Shown here in pieces: positions 34,439-47,860 of a stretch of 64,000 bases of DNA. The stretch lies in the NCBI GenBank assembly GCA_050084515.1, contig CM114274.1, positions 39,618,001 through 39,682,000 on the forward strand, read 5' to 3'. This DNA comes from Blasia pusilla. Its lineage: Eukaryota; Marchantiophyta; Marchantiopsida; Blasiales. Each line of letters opens with the position of its first letter. Within the stretch, counting starts at the first letter, position 1. The translations under genes were made by a program, and so were the position numbers. The notes beneath the pieces were generated by a model. That model saw nothing but the letters and a program-made list of their open reading frames with translations. It made no database searches and was not told the DNA's origin.

Positions 34439-35571
34439 TTTCTTAATGAGAAACTCTCATTTTTGATTACTTTGTGCACTTTTCTTCTTGGTTAGCAAAT
34501 ATCTGCATCTAGTTCCTTCATTAGAAAAATATATTTGGAGACATGTTTATTCAATTTTCTCTCTTCAGAAATCCTGCTCACGTTGATGTACTGCATTGGC
34601 GGCTAATTTGCGGATTGGCAGCAAAGTTTAGGGTTGCTTAACTTCTAGAAGTGATTCCTTCTCCTTAGTGCTCCTTGGTGCTTTTCTTCAACATTTTGAA
34701 TTAGAATTGATACTCCACTATAATCTCTCTCCCACATTTCAATTTTTTGGCTCCACCACTTGTTACCTCAAACTTCTTATATTCCAGTGGTTGCGGTGGG
34801 GTCATTTGATACTAGCCATTCATGGCGGAATTAGTATAATAATTACCTTTTTACTTGAAGTTTAGTCAAAATTTCTCATAGAAGCTCCTACAACCATTTG
34901 TGATCTCCAATCCATTGATATTATTATAAATCATGGCTTTCAATATTCCCTTGTTAATCATCCAAAACATATTAGGATGGGATCTCCATGGCTAAAATCA
35001 GTCCTATGCCACTAAAGCATGTCTTCATCCACAGGAGAAAATAAAATCCCTATACAGTATCCAGTCCACGAAAGGAAAGTACATCGATAAAATAGCCGCC
35101 GAAATAGTCACCATGGCACATTGATCACGCCAAAACACCCTAGTGGCCGGCGACTAAAATTTGTGTGATTGAAATAGCAATATCATGAGCAGGGTTTCAA
35201 ATTTCCCTCTCACGTATCTTCATCACTTGCAGCAAGAGTGAACCAAGAGGATGATTTTATCAATATTTCTTGAGTTTGGTGCAACTTCAACGCCAAATAT
35301 AAATATCGTAGCTGACCTTCAGGCTTTCAAAGGCTAGGTTTATTGTCCAATGTTTCCAATAAATTTTATACACGGCGCTAGAAGACAAGCTTATCCCCAT
35401 CACATTCTTGGTTGGGAATGTCTATGCAATATATACAAGCTTCAACCAACATCCGTGAGGACAACAAGATCTCGGGTTCTAGATAATCATTACATAATCA
35501 AGTAATAACCGATCGCTAAACCCTACAACCTTGTGAGAAAAAGCGTATGAGTTTCATTTTTATCCTAATTC

Positions 35572-36452
35572 TTGAACTTGTCTTTGGGATTCTCATATTG
35601 TTTCTTCAATGTAGATTCCAAATGCGCCTACTCAACCTCGACGGGCAAAGTTGGCCACCCACGTTTGGGTATTATAAAAAAAGAGCATGTTTTTGAGAGT
35701 TTTCGGCTTCTTGGGGATGAGATTGGTACCACACCTGCAACTCCAAAGAATATTGAAGGTGGGAAGGAGTCCCATGTCGAATAGATTGAGGGAGAACCCG
35801 TGTGTGAAGTAGGTGTTATGGATAGACAAAAGGTGATAGATGAGGTCATCAAGGGCATCTCATAAGAACTGAATTGTGGTGAAAGAAAATGTACGGAGGG
35901 CTCATATGTGCATGTGGTTCATTTGGCCAACAGTGAGGCAGAGGACCATGATAAGAAGGAGGGTCCGTCTCCTAAGTTGGCGACCAATCACACTCAAACA
36001 AATACGCAACAATCACTTGTCCATGTTCATGGAATGAAGAATGCATATCATGAATGGAACGACAACTAGCTAGATGGTATTGATGGCTTGGATTGGCAAG
36101 CATTAGGGAGCATGTTTGATTGGAACACTCAGAAGCTTGCTGGTTGAGATATGCCAAATGTTTCTCAGTACGGGCCTTCACAACGCGGTAGGGAGTCACC
36201 TGGCACACAAAACACAAATGCCCATCAGAGACTCTAATGAAGAATCCTTCCAAAGGTGGTGAAGGGAACATGGTGGGCGGAGAGGGGTTTTCTCAACATA
36301 CATCAGGGAATCGGGGCCTTTTTTTGGTAACTCAAGACGATCAAACCAATGAAAAGTTTCTTGTGGAGCAAGATATTCAAACGGTTAAACAGATGGTGGT
36401 CACACTAGGCTCTCAAACAATGGATCTGGTTGTCATAAACCGCATGAGCTAG
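35572..36452 (+). pseudogene. Decayed transposon ORF, unclassified
   Basis: From about 35640 a reading frame continues to about 36230 through five isolated stops (at about 35782, 35862, 36067, 36146 and 36235), each TAG, TAA or TGA that a single C-to-T change would create from CAG, CAA or CGA. A shifted frame continues through 36237-36452 (LVTQDDQTNEKFLVEQDIQT). The product is acidic, Gln/Asn-rich and shows no motif I know. A helical, coiled-coil-like piece (about 37147-37329, EVLEHRHALLISKWAEVLQ) lies further on and may be its continuation. Confidence 0.5.
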
Positions 36453-39429
36453 ATAGATAATGTCTTCACAATAGATCAGCATGCCCGAGGTGCATATGGT
36501 GAGCTACTTATGCATGATAGATTTTGTATACCATGTGAACACCTATGTGCAGACACCATGTGAACACCATGTATACCACATGGTGGATGAATCACATGCG
36601 GGCAAAAGCGCAGGAAATGTTATCATCCTGAGGTGCTTCCCAAAAAAGATCATCAAATGAAAAAAGGGATGGTACCTAATGCTAACGATGTAAGTTTGGA
36701 CGAAAATGAAGATGTGCAACCACCAACAACAGTAAGTTGTAGCACCCATTCTCAAAGAGTTTGTGTGTGTAGTTCTACATCCAATTGCCAACCAACTGGG
36801 TGTGCCACAACCTTTAGCAATTGAGTGTGCAAGTACAAGAAATATGGTTGAGAAGCGTATGACCAAATATGTCAAAAACTAGTGTTTGTGATGCATTGCA
36901 CTTGCAATTCTATGTACAGACCTCAGGCGGCGGCTATTCACACATCGGCGGCTATTCAAAGGCAACTACTTACACAATGGCACCTTATTTTATCTTATCT
37001 AAATTTGTGTGGCGAGATTACCAACAAATATATTTTTTTCCTTTCTACTTGCAGGGAGTTGCGGGAGAAGGTCACACTGAAGTATTGGGGGGGAGGACCC
37101 GACATCACCACCATGAGTATTTGTACTTGATAAGAGAATTATCCAATTGTGGATGAACCACTTGGGAATGCCAACGGAGGATGTCGCCCATTTGGAGTGT
37201 TGGGAGGAGAAAATCCATCGGTTCGAACAAACATCAGCCAAGGTAGACAAACGCGTGGAAGTTTTGGAGCATAGGCATGCATTACTGATCTCAAAATGGG
37301 CAGAGGTCCTCCAAAAGTTAGGAGTATGAAGATATGACAACAATAGTGGATAGGAGGAGGGATTGCGTAGAGTATCAGCCTTGCAAGAATCGGCATCAAT
37401 GAATTGAAATTAAGTTCATTCACGACCTTTTGAGTAGGCTAGGTGTGCCATCGGTGGGCTTGGATGAAGCATCATCTTTGGCTAAGGCACTAATGGTTAT
37501 TGTCAATTTGCAACGGTTGGAATGTACAAGTCCAAAGTGTAATAATTTTTTTTCAGCTTCCAAGCTTGTTTTAATTACCACATTGTTTAAGAATAATCCT
37601 TCATGTCATGAACCTTCATGCTTGTACGTATTTCACTTGGTGGATTTCACAAGTCGGATGGTATTCGGTGAGCAATTGGTTGTCACCATCCCTTACAGTG
37701 GAATTACTAGACACAAAACGACATCTATTTACAAACCAGTAGGTATTCACATCTTGGCAGGTATTTACAAATTGGTGACTATCCAAACGCGTGCTACAAT
37801 CCTCTCATTGCAATTTCGGAAATTAGTCTTAAGAAAAATGTTAAGGAAAATTTGTTAACTTCTGAGTTGTCTTAAATACGGCATCGTATGAAAAGGATCT
37901 TCATGTGATGAACATCCATGCTTATTTCTAAACTAGCGGCTATTCGTGGCCCGACTGCTATTTACAGACACATGTGCAATCTCCCAATCTTGGCCAAAGA
38001 ATGTGGCAAGACATCCAGGCATTGCCTACGATTATAGTAGTATCCAACCATACAATAACTTCAATAATTTAATAAAACTTTGCTTTTTATTTCTTGAAGA
38101 ACGACAATATCATTGGTATGACATGAAATCCACTAAATTGTGGATTCACTTGAAGTAGAATTCAGCGATGCGAACAAAGACCTACTAGCCATCTCACATG
38201 CACCAAGTCTACCATTTTATCTCTCCATTTTGGCTGATAACGGCTTCACTATTCTTCCCACTTCGCCCAAGGTTGTCTCCAAATCTTGTGACTCTTTCAA
38301 AGAAGTAGAAAGACCTACATGCACACACAGTTCTTTCCTCGTGCGCGAAGAGGTGTCCGCTTGCTTTGTGGATAGAAGTCCACATTTATCCGCCATCTGC
38401 TTGCAACCTGTGAGATTTTGATGGGTCGTTGTATCTTCAAGACAAAGTGTTGTAGTACTATCCTCAATATCTTCATTCTAGGATGAAAGCGTTTGAAATA
38501 CTTGGAAGGGATGTGGATGGTGATGGTATGTGCCTCTTGACTCCATGAACAACACTTTCCAAAGCACCAACTTTGTGCTCTACAAGCAACCTCTAGACAC
38601 TGGCGGATTGTATCCTAACATGAGATATTTGATGCTCTATGGGCATACTTTCAAAATCTGTAGCACTCACTCCCATAAGCGAATCACCACTTTACCATAC
38701 AATATATTTAAGGAGATAATGTTGATGGCGAGTCATAGGATCCATGCCATCCAAGTATGTGCATCGTAGAAAGAACTTCCACCTCCGAACAAAGCCGTGT
38801 TTATCGTAGACATGAAATGTGCGTCCTCTGTTGAGTCTCAGAGGTTCGATGGTTTGGCTACATTCACCACTACGCCTATTTCCGAAATGGTTTGCCGTTC
38901 CATATCTAAATCAGCCAACGTTGCAAGATGTAAACGCTCTTCTTGTTGAAACATTGTTGCGTCAAAGGGTTCTAGCTAACCTCCACTAGTACATGCCCCT
39001 GCACCTAATCGAACATAAGGCTAAGTTGGTACCCGCTTAGAGCTAATTAGTACCTAATTCCTTGGCAACCACCTGCGCCTATTTCGAAAGAGTATCCTTC
39101 CTCTCTATGGTTTCCTGCTATTTCCGACAATACACTTCAACTGTGGTGTATACTTTGCATTGCAATGAAAAACGCTTAGTAGACCATGAATCGGACTGTG
39201 CGGTAAGTATTATGGCCTTGAAGGACCGTAGCCCGTCAAGGGGCCACTCGAGCAATGTAATTGGGGAGGGGGTCGGCCGCATGGGAAAGCAAAGTAGGGA
39301 AGGGGGCCACTTAAGCAAATACTTGACAAGTAATGAACCTAAATCCAATTTCGAAACTTGAACGTAAGATACCATAATAATTTAATTATTATTGAATAAT
39401 TCCACATCATTTCACTATCTTCAGAAAAC
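36453..39429. other. Decayed transposon DNA
   Basis: No intact gene. The words GGCGGCTATTCACAC and GCGGCTATTC (near 36927-36955 and 37933) continue the short-word family of 29.8-35 kb. One degenerate GCAACCTGTGAGATTTTGAT unit at 38403 resembles the palindromes of the 22-28 kb region. The rest is unreadable. Confidence 0.4.
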
Positions 39430-39860
39430 AACGACTCGCCCCTTGCCACGTCATCAGAATCCCTTCCTGCCAATCCACAAACGGTGGATGCTTGTGATCT
39501 CACACAGATCGACATCCGCCCGTTGATCTCTTGCGCGTGGTGGACCCGCCCGCAAACGGGAAGCTCCGTCTACCGCTTCCAGGAACTTCTATGGGAAGCA
39601 GCGCTAAGCTGACGGGTGACGTGGAAGGATTCCAATGACGGGACCTGTTATTATAGACCCGCGCCCGATATAAGAGTAGTGTTGTTGCCCTCGCTAAGTC
39701 GGTGCCGGGAAGTCTGTTCCGGCCCATCAGACTCACTCACTACTGTTCCTGTATGCGAGATCGTTACGCTCCATGTCACTGTCCGCAGAGCCGGGAAGTC
39801 AAATCCGGCGTCAGTCAGTCGCTGGTGGGAGGGACGGTGCAGGGTTACTTAGGTAGGGAT
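39430..39860. other. Isolated GC-rich island without an ORF
   Basis: About 430 bp of markedly GC-rich DNA inside AT-rich surroundings, with no convincing reading frame. It holds two matching hairpin words, GCCGGGAAGTCTGTTCCGGC at 39704-39723 and GCCGGGAAGTCAAATCCGGC at 39790-39809. It could be a transposon promoter or terminal region, a non-coding RNA gene, or a relic of a captured gene. Confidence 0.5.
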
Positions 39861-41028
39861 TAGCTGTTTCTTAGGGGCTTAGGTAGAGGGTTAGTCGATT
39901 ATCAACGATGATTAATTAAAATAATAATAATTGTCAGAGAGTGCAAGCTGGCGATAATTAATTGATTAATCATGTCTGATCCTTCCTTTGTTTGACGTAT
40001 CGACTTCTTGGAAATAGAAAATAGAGTTAGTTCAGTTTTATGCTTGTGTTATGACGTAAGTGAAACTTACTCCTTGTGACGAATGCTCTTAATATTTTTA
40101 TTTATTTTCTACCTACCTTATTATCGTCGGCCCACCATTTGATGACGTGATTAGTGGTGGGCGTTCATTCCTTCATGCTAGTTGGTGTGGCTCTAAATGG
40201 TGCAAATTTACTAAGAAGATTATGAGTAAGGTGAAGATGAGGTGTGTACGCTCTAGACCAGGGGTCCGGGAGTTTATTTTGTAAGAACCGGTCTTCTTAT
40301 ATTCTATACAAGATAGGACGGTAAATCTTGAAGTTTTTCTAATCCCGGTCGAATACCAAAGATATTTTAGAAATCTGGCCGTTATTTCGACACGGATACA
40401 AAGGATACTTTAGAAATCTTGTCGGATTTTGGCCGGTTATTCAAAATCTGAATCGGTAATTTTCAACTTCATATGGCTAGCTCAACACGTAACTCCGGTT
40501 CTCATCGGACATTGCTTAAAGAAAGAATTGTTATTACGTGAATCACGAATTAAAGACACTAATTTGGGCTTGCTGGGAATAGGCCTGCATCCTATGTCGA
40601 AGTGATTATAAATAAATGATTTTTCATAGTCTTCTATTGAAATCCTGAGTTTGATTTTATTTAATTAATTTTTCGTATTGGTTTTCTCTTGTTGTCCCAT
40701 TCATCTTGAATTCATCTATAATGGGCGATCTTATAAGACAAAATAATGGGATAATGAGACAAAATAGCAACGTGTTTGGATTTTACCCCTCATATTTTAG
40801 ATGGATAAATTTTCTATTAATTTATATAATTAATATATATGATAATAGATGATCTAGGTAAACATTTTTTATCATGTTAAACATTTTTTATTTTTTTATT
40901 TTTATGCCCATAGTATGGGAGACATTTTCTTACTACCATGTTTGGATTTTGCCCCTCATATTTTAGATGGATAATTTTTCTATTAATTTATATGATAATA
41001 GATGATCTAGGTGTATAATGAGACAAAA
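39861..41028. other. AT-rich DNA with an internal duplication
   Basis: No gene. A block near 40777-40850 (TGTTTGGATTTTACCCCTCA) is repeated near 40940-41010, and CATAGTATGGGAGACATTTT near 40910 recurs inside the Helitron near 41110. Confidence 0.6.
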
Positions 41029-41206
41029 CTAGTGTACAGCCCGTGCCATGCACGGGAGTGAAGAGACTAATCATGCTACACACAATTTTATTTTTTATTT
41101 TTTATGGCCATAGTATGGGAGACATTTTCTTACTACCATGTTGTCACGTATAAAAAAAAAACACGTGTTTGCAAATCGAGAAGACACTCTCCAATAATAA
41201 TATAGA
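41029..41206 (-). mobile_element. Short non-autonomous Helitron (well preserved)
   Basis: Minus strand: 5' TCTATATTATTATTGGAGAG and 3' ending in CTAG, inserted between A (41028) and T (41207). The 3' hairpin CCCGTGC-ATG-GCACGGG has a perfect 7-bp stem and lies 11 nt from the end. All three Helitron hallmarks are present. 178 bp, no coding capacity, so it depends on an autonomous partner elsewhere. Confidence 0.9.
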
Positions 41207-41224
41207 TAGTGAAATAATGATAAA

Positions 41225-41765
41225 ATTTGTAATTTTGTCCCTTGATTCATATTTTATGGGAAGGGAAAATGAATTTTAATAAAGAAGGAGTAGATATTTT
41301 TAAAATTTTATGGAAGGGTGGAATCATTTGGGGGAGTGGGATATCATTTAAATTTTAATTGAGGAGTGAAATTACTTGGAAGAGTGGAAAGTTATTACTT
41401 TTTTACGATTTCAGAAAAATATAAATTATATTTTAATTTTTAAATTAAAATATTAATTTGTATAAAAATCATGTTAATTCACATTTGGTATTTTGGAAAA
41501 ATAAAATTAATTTTAATGCAAAAGGGAAATAACTAAATTAATGATTACGAATTAATAATATAATTTGTGGATGTTATTTTGGTGGAAAAAGTGGAAGGGA
41601 AAGAGTAGGTGTTGTTTAAACTTTTATGGAGGAGTGAAACTATTTAGGGAAGTTAGGTATTATTAAAAATTTAATTGAGAAATAGAATTTTGTATAAAGT
41701 GAAATATTATTACTCTTTCAAGGCTAAAGAAAGTGCAAATTGTTCTCAAATTTTGAAATGAAAAA
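41225..41765 (+). repeat. About 520-bp AT-rich dispersed repeat, copy 1
   Basis: The succession TTCATATTTTATGGGAA, GAAATTACTTGGAAGAGTG, TTAATTCACATTTGGTATTT and GATGTTATTTTGGTGGAAA is matched in the same order and spacing at 56690-57215. No coding content. The class is unknown. Confidence 0.8.
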
Positions 41766-44700
41766 TTTGTTAAAAAAATTTCATGCGCAAGAGAGACTTA
41801 CTAGCAAGTAAATCCAAAAGGAGGCACATATTTGGAAATACTTGTGACAAAGGCTTAGGAATATACAATCTAATCAACTCTCACACACCACTACAACATG
41901 GCCCTACATAAGTTCCTTATGCATTCATTCTCCTTCTTAAGGTTTGTTTAATGTACTCTCTCCTCGATAAATAATTTTAAGAGATAGTGCAAAAGTAGAT
42001 GAAGATAGCACCACCTTACCAAACGAACTTAAGACCACATCATAAAACAAACAAAAAGGTAGAGTAAAAAAAAAATCCTCTCAACTATGGGATCAATTGG
42101 GTTATATGGCATAGAAAATGAGCTTATAACATATTGGACCCTTCAATTGAATATTTACTACTTTTAGATAAAACAAGCATACTATGTGAAAATACAATGG
42201 ATCATAAGTGAGATGTGAAATTACAATTGATCATAAGTGATACTTGTGCATTTCAAACTCGTTGACTTCTTCACTTTATCAATTTGAACCCCATTTATGA
42301 TTGCAATCACACATATTTTGGTTTTCATAAATAACTATATTCTTGTTTTTATTGTGTGAATGGTGAGTGAATTTAAGCAATGTTTCATATTCTTACTCTT
42401 TAAGTTGATTCATAAACCATCTTCTTGGGCCCAAATTTGGTTAGGTGGTCCAATAACGGACAACAACTATTCTCTAGTATTTTCTTTACAAGGTTTTTTT
42501 TTCCTCTCTGTATGGAAAAGATGATGAAACTGTATGAGGAAACATATGAAAGCTCATCAAACCCGAGTCTTCTTTCCAAAGAAATAACTAGCTCACTATG
42601 TTATGTTACAAGTAACCATACGTTTTGGATTCTCACAAATTTTTGTGCTACTAGAGGGGGGAGGGGTTAGTTGTGAGCCTTATGCCTTCGTTGGAAAGTT
42701 AGTCACATTGAGGTCTAAAACAATCCAATTATTAACAAAAAAATGTCGGTAAGCCTTATTTTTTATTGTCATGGGAATTTCCTTTTAGGTTCATAGAAAT
42801 CTTATGGTCTTTTGCGATCTATATGCATGATTTTTTAAAAATATTCCACTAATTAATAAAATTGAAAATTCCCATTATTATAGAGAAAAAAACTCATCAA
42901 GAAATTAAATAAGAGATAATAATATACACTCCATTACAAAGGAAATCTTCTACATTTTCATGTTAAACATGGATTATAACTAAAAGGAAAATTTGCAACA
43001 TCTTGGAATTTTCTCTATATTTTTCTTGGATGTATCTTTCAAGATGAACTCTCTCTTGACGAGGAAGTCAGCAAGTGGCTTAATTATGGAGAGGGAGAGT
43101 GGGTTTAAATATGGGAAAGGGGCAAACCACTTTCAATTTGACGAAAAGGATATTCGTTTACGAGCCAAACCCACTCTCATTGTAAGAGACTTGGGTTATA
43201 CAAACACAAGGCGCAGACCATAACTCTGCTCCCTCATGGAAGGAGGCTCAACAAAGAGAGCATGAGCTCTTCAAACCCTCTCTCCTTCCCCAAACTCTCT
43301 CCATGATCACCTATGCTCACAAGTCACCTCATGCACCATAACCTACAATAAATAGGTCAAGGGATACTTCCTAAAAAAGAAATTTAACCTACCCTAAAAT
43401 AGAGAACTTACAAAAAATACTAAGTTCCTAAAAATAGCTTTGAATAAGCCTTAACAAAGGGATAGTATTGTCACTATGGTTACTCTCCTCCTAAGTCGGT
43501 TATCCAACCTACCAAGACTTATGTATGGCCTCCTTGTATATACCAGAGAGATACTCCATATTCTTATCTGAAAGATGTGATAGTTGCCGTGCATATTTAC
43601 ATTGCTATGCAACATACATCATTGTGATCATCCATACAGTCCTAAACAAAAGATACCATATTCAATCATGAGTGTACACACATAGATGATAATGCACCTA
43701 AAAATTGTCCTAAATCTTTCCCCCTAGTTTATCATTAGTAGGTCCTTCTAACTCTAGATAGTCACCTATCCATCCATTCCTATCATGGCATACACTTTTA
43801 TGATACTAAGAGCAAAAAGTCAAGGTACTCATGTAGCCCCATCATTACTCCTCTCATGTTGCTAGCTAGACTCACAAAATCCATTTTAAGTGCATCAAGA
43901 GCCTTTTTCATGTCATTATAGTTACAAATTGAAAGTTTCTTTGCACATTCGTAAAGCTACGTGCAACCTTAGCGGAAAAGCATGAACTAGTGGTGCAAAA
44001 TATGACTCAAAAAGTATCTACTCTTGCAAAAAATGGACTTGCAAGGGACATGTATCAACTCCTCCGTCCCTAGTAGTATGTATAGTCTCAATGCTCCTCA
44101 ATGTGTAAATTGGAGACTCATTTGAGCTCCATATGGACACTTATGATTTCCATGTGCGTTAGCTCTATTTCAACTTCCAAATCCCTAAACTATCAAGGAA
44201 TTCTATCACAAGTCTTGAATGATTTTCCTATGTTGGGGAATGCAGGGTAAGGTTAGGTTGGTATGTCACTCTATCTAGGAGTGTTGAGTTTGAGGGATAA
44301 CCCAAAACCATGACTTAGAAGACACAAGGTTGGTTGACCAAAATCATTGCTAATGTGAGTGTGTTTGGGTGTGGATCAATAAAAGCATGACCTACTAAAC
44401 GCAATCTTCCACAATACATAGAGATGGGTGTTCAAAGGAGTAGGTACATGACATGAGGTGTAAGTCTCAATGGTAGTTTTTTCTTCTAGTGGAATGAGAT
44501 TGAGATATGAATGAATGCATGCACATACGTGCCCAAGAGATGTCATATATCCAAATTTAGAAAAGGTGCTATTGGAAATACAACTTTGCTACAAAAAATA
44601 TTGGTATAACCTTAGAGGAGACTTTGAATGATATTCGATGCATTTTCCAGTAAACGGTTAACTCTATGGTAGAATCTAAGTTTGCATCACACTTGATCAA

Positions 44701-46439
44701 TGTCATGGTCTTGATAGGTAGTGTAGGTGTCGCAATGTAGTAGGGTTATGCATTCAATACATATCAAGCATTGCATCATGCGATCACAAGGCCAAGAGAT
44801 GCGTCATCAGATTTAGAGACTTGGAGATGTTCATTTAGTTCTTTATAGGTGTAGGCCCATAAACCTAGTCACTAGGACAACAAAGTACTTCGTGGAGTGT
44901 GAAGTCTCTAAGACACATGTGGTTATATATTAGTAGTCCCATCTATTTTAAAATTGAAAGAATGGAGGTAAATTACTATGGAAAACTTATTTAAAAAATA
45001 TGAAACCTCATATTATAATTATGAGGTTTTTCTCTCCTCTTCTAGAGTTTACAGTATTTTTTTTAAATGAAATAATTTTTAGAATAGGAAAGAATATATA
45101 TGTCTGAAAATATAGAACTATCTGCAATACTTAAGATGTTGCATTGGTATCAATAATCAATGGGATGCCAGTAAACCGTAGAGGCACTCCTACAAGCAGT
45201 CTGAAAGGAGTGACACCTTATAATGAAATGATAAAGTGTTTCTTTCCTTTTCTTTTCATTATGGGGGAAAAACCTCCAATACTCCATCACTACTTGAAGA
45301 AAAACGAATCCAACCCCCCTTCTCGTCCTTTATGTAATAATTCTCTTCATTTTAATCTATATTCTCCCCATCTTGGATTTTCTTCTACCATTTTTTTCAC
45401 ATGGAAAACTCCTCATTCTCATCACTTCACTACTTTTCTCTAACGAAGAAGACAAAACCCTCTCCTCTTCCTCCTAAACCCCCTCCTAATGCTTAGTATA
45501 TTAAATGGTCATGAAATTCAATTTTCTATACAAGAAACCTCATATTAAATAATGACATTTATTTTTGATTTTCTATTGTGGCACAATTTTAGGATAGCTT
45601 TCAAAGAAAAAACATATTTTTTAAGGATAAACAAGCATGAGTGCCTCCCATATGCATTCTCATTAGTATACAATTATTTGAGGAAAGGAATTTCTAATCA
45701 AAGAATTTTTTTTATAAATGGAAAGAAGCTTCTATACTAGAAATGGAGGAAGGAGCTTTTGGTAAGGTTTTAAAAATGTGAAATTCAAGCATATATCAAT
45801 TAATTTTCATTTCCCTACTACAAGTAGAGAGCCTTGTGCAATTGCTCGGTGACCCACAAGAGTTTTAGTTCAACCATTCTATATGAATGTGTTGCAACTC
45901 AAACCATGATTTTATTTGATCTCTATCTAGAAAACAAAACACACTCACTATTTTTCAAGTTTGAAATAAAAAAAGAAACTAACTAAAAATTATAAATGAC
46001 TGTGTTTCTCAATGCCACCATGCCTAGGGTTTGAATAATTCTTGCATACCTTATATTCTTAAACACCTTATCCTCAATCTTACGTATCCCGCACACTCAT
46101 GAGAATTTGACACACACAATATATCGTAAGTATGTAGCATAAAATATAGCAAATACACTCAAATGTATTCATGAACATGGTTTTTTGTTCAACTACCACC
46201 GATGGTTTTTGTCACATCTGAGTAGCCAATAGGCCGAGATCTATTTGGACTATCTTGAGTGTAACTTTGTCCCTCCGTTTCGGATGAGGTTGAGGATAGG
46301 TTCTCATAACTTTCATGTTGAGGTCTTTTACAACCGGGTGACTTGTTGACCAGGTCACCCACCTTTGGTAACCTGTACACGCAGGTTACCAAGGGGAGGG
46401 CTATTTTTAGGAGAAGAGCCTTTTAGCTCTTCCCAACCC
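41766..46439. other. AT-rich intergenic DNA
   Basis: No gene recognised on either strand; frames are short and without motifs. It contains the inverted copy (43150-43440) of the repeat at 33270-33590. The right edge (about 46330-46560) looks like the end of an LTR-type or other transcribed element. Confidence 0.5.
43150..43440 (-). repeat. Dispersed repeat, inverted copy
   Basis: Reverse-complement counterpart of 33270-33590, about 10 kb away. Shared words include CAAACCCACTCTC, CACAAGG, GAGAGCATGAGCTC and ACCTATGCTC. Confidence 0.75.
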
Positions 46440-46447
46440 TATATAAG
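46440..46447 (+). promoter_or_regulatory. TATA box of a relic element
   Basis: TATATAAG preceded by CCCAACCC and followed by GAGAGAAGG, a typical plant core promoter layout. No gene follows; instead a stretch resembling 33715-33790 follows (GATGTATGTTGTGTAGCGAT against GATGGATGTTGTGTAGCAAT). It is probably the promoter of a transposon or LTR. Confidence 0.45.
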
Positions 46448-47772
46448 AGAGAAGGTGGCTTTCCTAAGCCATCTTTCTCATGTTGGGCCGTTGGAGCACC
46501 TCTCTTGTATGTGTGTGAGATAGGACTAGGATGCTAGCGTCCGTACATCACACAACACCGGTGTTGTGTGGTGTAGATGTGACCATCGATGTATGTTGTG
46601 TAGCGATATGTATGCTCACGACATTTCTAAATCCTTGTCTAGCAACATGTGTACTACCTACCTATCTATGGATCAGTAGCTACCATGAACATGAAGCACT
46701 ATTGGAAGGAGTAGATGCAACATGTGGCATCCCTACATGATATGGGATGTTGCTCATTTCACAGACATTGGATAAAACTTGGGACTTGTAAAAGGGTCCA
46801 TTAGAGGGCCCTTTGAGTGTGCCTCTTGTAGGGACTTTCTACTCCTACAATAACCTTGCTGGTCCAAAAGGCCAGCCGCTTCGATGTGATGGTACTCTTT
46901 GATTGACATCATCATATTGGGAGGGTGCATCCATATCTTTCATGAGTAATGGTATTTCGCATCTGCTCATTGATTTTAGGCTCCGACCTTGACTTGCCCT
47001 CCTCCTCCAACTCCATGGTAGCCATCCTCTAAGTGGGGATTTTTTTTGGATGTCATTAATGGTGAGTTTTCTAGTGAGGGGATATGATCCTTAGGAAGCC
47101 CACTCAAGTGAGACAAAGTTTGTTAAATAGCAAAATGAAGAGTATGTTAGTTCTGATATTCATACTAAGCGTAGTAAGACATGTTGGGAGGAAGAGAACG
47201 ATAAGTGGAAGAGTTTCGTACAACATTGTGAACAATTCAAATTCGTCTATAACCTAGAACATATATCCCCATATTTGGCATTGGGTTGTACATTCTCCAT
47301 GTGTTTGATGATGGGATACTCTTTTCATCGTGCATAATCATGAATTAGAAATCAAATAAGAGTAGGAGATTCCTAGTTTAAGAGGCACAAGTTAAAGATA
47401 GGGATGTCTAGAAAAGCAATGTGGAAATCCCTCCACGTTGCCCTACTTAAAGTGGTATGTGGCCTTCAATGGGACAATACGTTGTGGCTATATCTCATGT
47501 CGTCGGTCTACTCACAAGTGTGAATCACTACGGACCTCCTCAAACTCCCTCTCAAAGGTTCTTTGTAAAGATTGTCCATTCAATCCAATGCAAGTGGTTG
47601 TATGCACTTCAAGTGTGATAGCTTGGTCCCTTGCATCTAATGGTGCATCATGCACCAATTTCTCACTATCTTTGTGACACTCTATCGTTGATCACAAGTA
47701 AATCGCATGATGACACTGTTAATATACGCCTCCAATAAAAAGGAGTCATTTCAAAACTGGTCTCAAATGGCC

Positions 47773-47775
<3 letters not shown>
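46448..47775. other. AT-rich intergenic DNA
   Basis: Apart from the similarity to 33.7 kb just after the TATA box, nothing interpretable; no gene seen. Confidence 0.5.

Positions 47776-47857
<82 letters not shown>
47776..47857. repeat. Compound (TC)n(TA)n microsatellite
   Basis: About 17 TC units followed directly by about 24 TA units. Confidence 0.97.
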
Positions 47858-47860
<3 letters not shown>

